From an uncultured Lachnoclostridium sp. (GTDB lineage Bacteria; Bacillota; Clostridia; Lachnospirales; Lachnospiraceae), in NCBI GenBank assembly GCA_958425285.1, contig CATZVV010000006.1:1-21461 (forward strand): a stretch of 21,461 nt of DNA, given 5' to 3'. The notes beneath the pieces were generated by a model. The model worked only from the letters and a program-made list of their open reading frames with translations. It made no database searches and was not told the origin of the DNA. Positions 20,443 to 21,461 of the stretch are shown one piece after another; the stretch's first letter is position 1; the number at the start of each line of letters is the position of its first letter. A program made the translations under genes and the position numbers.

Positions 20443-21461
20443 TCATCCTTTCTTTCTTAAGTAAAGAAAATCTGTTGCACCCTCATCATCTCCCCCGCCT
20501 TGGAATCCAAGCATATAAATTTGTTCTTCTTTTCCAACAGTAAAACTTCCGTACATCTCTTTATATAAGAGCATTTTCTTCCCATCCAATATCTTTTCCA
20601 GCTTATTTTCTTTTTCATTATAACGATATACACCACTAAAATAGCTAAAATATAGTGTTCCTTTATAAATATCAAACTTCACGCTGGCATTATATGCTTC
20701 TATCCCCGGTATATCAAAATTATATAACTCGAAAAATCCTGGCAGACTTTGAGAATATCCAATATATCTTTTACCGGTTCCATACTCTTTTTTTATTGAT
20801 GATATATCTATATATTTTTCGTACTCTCCGGTATTAAGATTATAAACTTTGAAGATATTATTTTCATCGCATGAATACAATTTGTTTTCAATACAGGTTC
20901 CATATACCGTTCCTTCATATACCTTTATCATCTTACCTGTCCTTACATTAACAAGAAAACTTTTTTGCACTCCCTGCTGCTTTCCATATAGAATTGCATA
21001 AGCACTTTGACATCTTACAATTTTGGCATCATCCTCCTCCGATGCCTGAATACCATTCTTTTCCTGCCATTTCTTTATATCCATTTTAGCTATCTGCTCG
21101 GATTCCTTATTATACACCTGAATCACCTTACCATTACAATACCACATCGTATCATCCGGCAGTCCCGTGTAATAATAATCTTCTGCCTGATTTCTGATTG
21201 AAGGCATATGCTTTACAACCCATTTACCATCCCTAAAAACCCCTTGTCGCCAGCCATCTGAAACATCTCCAATATAAGATACCATATACTGGTCATCCTG
21301 ATTCAAATATCCGGAATAAGCCTCCCATATTGCATTTGTATCAAGCCTTGTCTCTTCATATGGACATACTGTCGAAGAATCGATTTCGGGTTGTAAAACA
21401 TTCTCCTTTGGCACTTCTTGCTGTATACTACTGTAAATCTGTTCATACAAATCAGCATCCC
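20443..21461 (-). CDS. Unrecognised protein, probably beta-propeller-like, 5' end outside window
   Basis: The frame is open to the right edge (codons GAT GCT GAT precede the TTG at 21450), so the N-terminus, including any signal peptide or lipobox, is outside; 339 residues are visible. The sequence is rich in Tyr, Gly and Asp. It has repeated beta-strand-like units of the type 'x-L-Y-x-x-x-G-x-x-Y-x-x-N-x-x-x-G-x': GVFRDGKWVV, NGKVIQVYNKE, SFLVNVRTGKMIKVYEG, NKLYSCDENNIFKVYNLNTG, GTLYFSYFSGVYRYNEKENK and EQIYMLGFQGG. This suggests a beta-propeller as in PQQ-like or DUF5050-type secreted proteins. No catalytic motif is seen. It ends 9 nt before the tyrS promoter without a clear terminator. Confidence 0.75.
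   Translation of the reverse strand, partial: DADLYEQIYSSIQQEVPKENVLQPEIDSSTVCPYEETRLDTNAIWEAYSGYLNQDDQYMVSYIGDVSDGWRQGVFRDGKWVVKHMPSIRNQAEDYYYTGLPDDTMWYCNGKVIQVYNKESEQIAKMDIKKWQEKNGIQASEEDDAKIVRCQSAYAILYGKQQGVQKSFLVNVRTGKMIKVYEGTVYGTCIENKLYSCDENNIFKVYNLNTGEYEKYIDISSIKKEYGTGKRYIGYSQSLPGFFELYNFDIPGIEAYNASVKFDIYKGTLYFSYFSGVYRYNEKENKLEKILDGKKMLLYKEMYGSFTVGKEEQIYMLGFQGGGDDEGATDFLYLRKKG

Overview
The window looks like chromosomal DNA of a low-GC, spore-forming, probably motile Clostridia member, most likely a Lachnospiraceae-type gut or rumen bacterium. The pointers are the fragment of a GH10-type xylanase, SpmA, an AbrB-family regulator, a chemoreceptor with a sigma-D-like promoter, and a tyrosyl T-box leader. 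The family assignment is inferred from protein style and gene order. I see no rRNA, tRNA, CRISPR array, insertion sequence or prophage.

Layout. 1-4133: tail of a probable GH10 xylanase, a divergent MATE exporter, and a six-helix membrane chemoreceptor with a C-terminal c-di-GMP-binding PilZ module. 4116-5251: spmA (no spmB beside it) and abrB. 5505-11516: a minus-strand operon in the order Orn/Lys/Arg decarboxylase, guanylate-kinase-like protein, yaaR, holB, ricT, trmN6-like methyltransferase, rsmI, converging on abrB. This is the Bacillus yaaO-tmk-darA-yaaR-holB-ricT-yabA-yabB-yazA-rsmI/abrB neighbourhood with tmk replaced by a Gmk-like kinase and darA, yabA and yazA missing. 11621-13596: a YhfC-family membrane protein lacking the family's metal-site residues, a TM2 protein, a DUF2752 protein and a MIF-like tautomerase. 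13670-17176: a three-gene MacB-type export operon (adaptor, ATPase, permease). 17401-18699: a divergent PadR regulator and a HAAS-domain membrane protein. 18706-18822: a duplicated stem-loop cluster ending in a terminator. 18849-20434: tyrS behind a complete tyrosine T-box leader and a perfect consensus promoter. 20443-21461: the 3' part of an unrecognised, probably beta-propeller-like protein.

How the parts work together. The central operon combines replication (HolB), nucleotide metabolism (Gmk-like), RNA modification (RsmI, TrmN6-like) and RNA-decay/development control (RicT). The efflux operon and the padR unit diverge from a 224-bp region that holds two separate signals: an array of 11-bp-phased direct repeats placed as an activator site for the efflux operon, and a 9-bp inverted repeat over the padR transcription start.

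Most notable observations: (i) the natural tyrS reading frame, with a perfect Shine-Dalgarno, has an in-frame TGA at codon 7, leaving a TTG at codon 12 as the only usable start before the HIGH-type motif; (ii) the chemoreceptor-PilZ fusion behind a sigma-D-like promoter; (iii) the phased repeat array; (iv) the YhfC homologue with all four expected catalytic or metal positions replaced; (v) the duplicated stem-loops at 18706-18822. I did not find a clear new multi-gene defence or mobile system.
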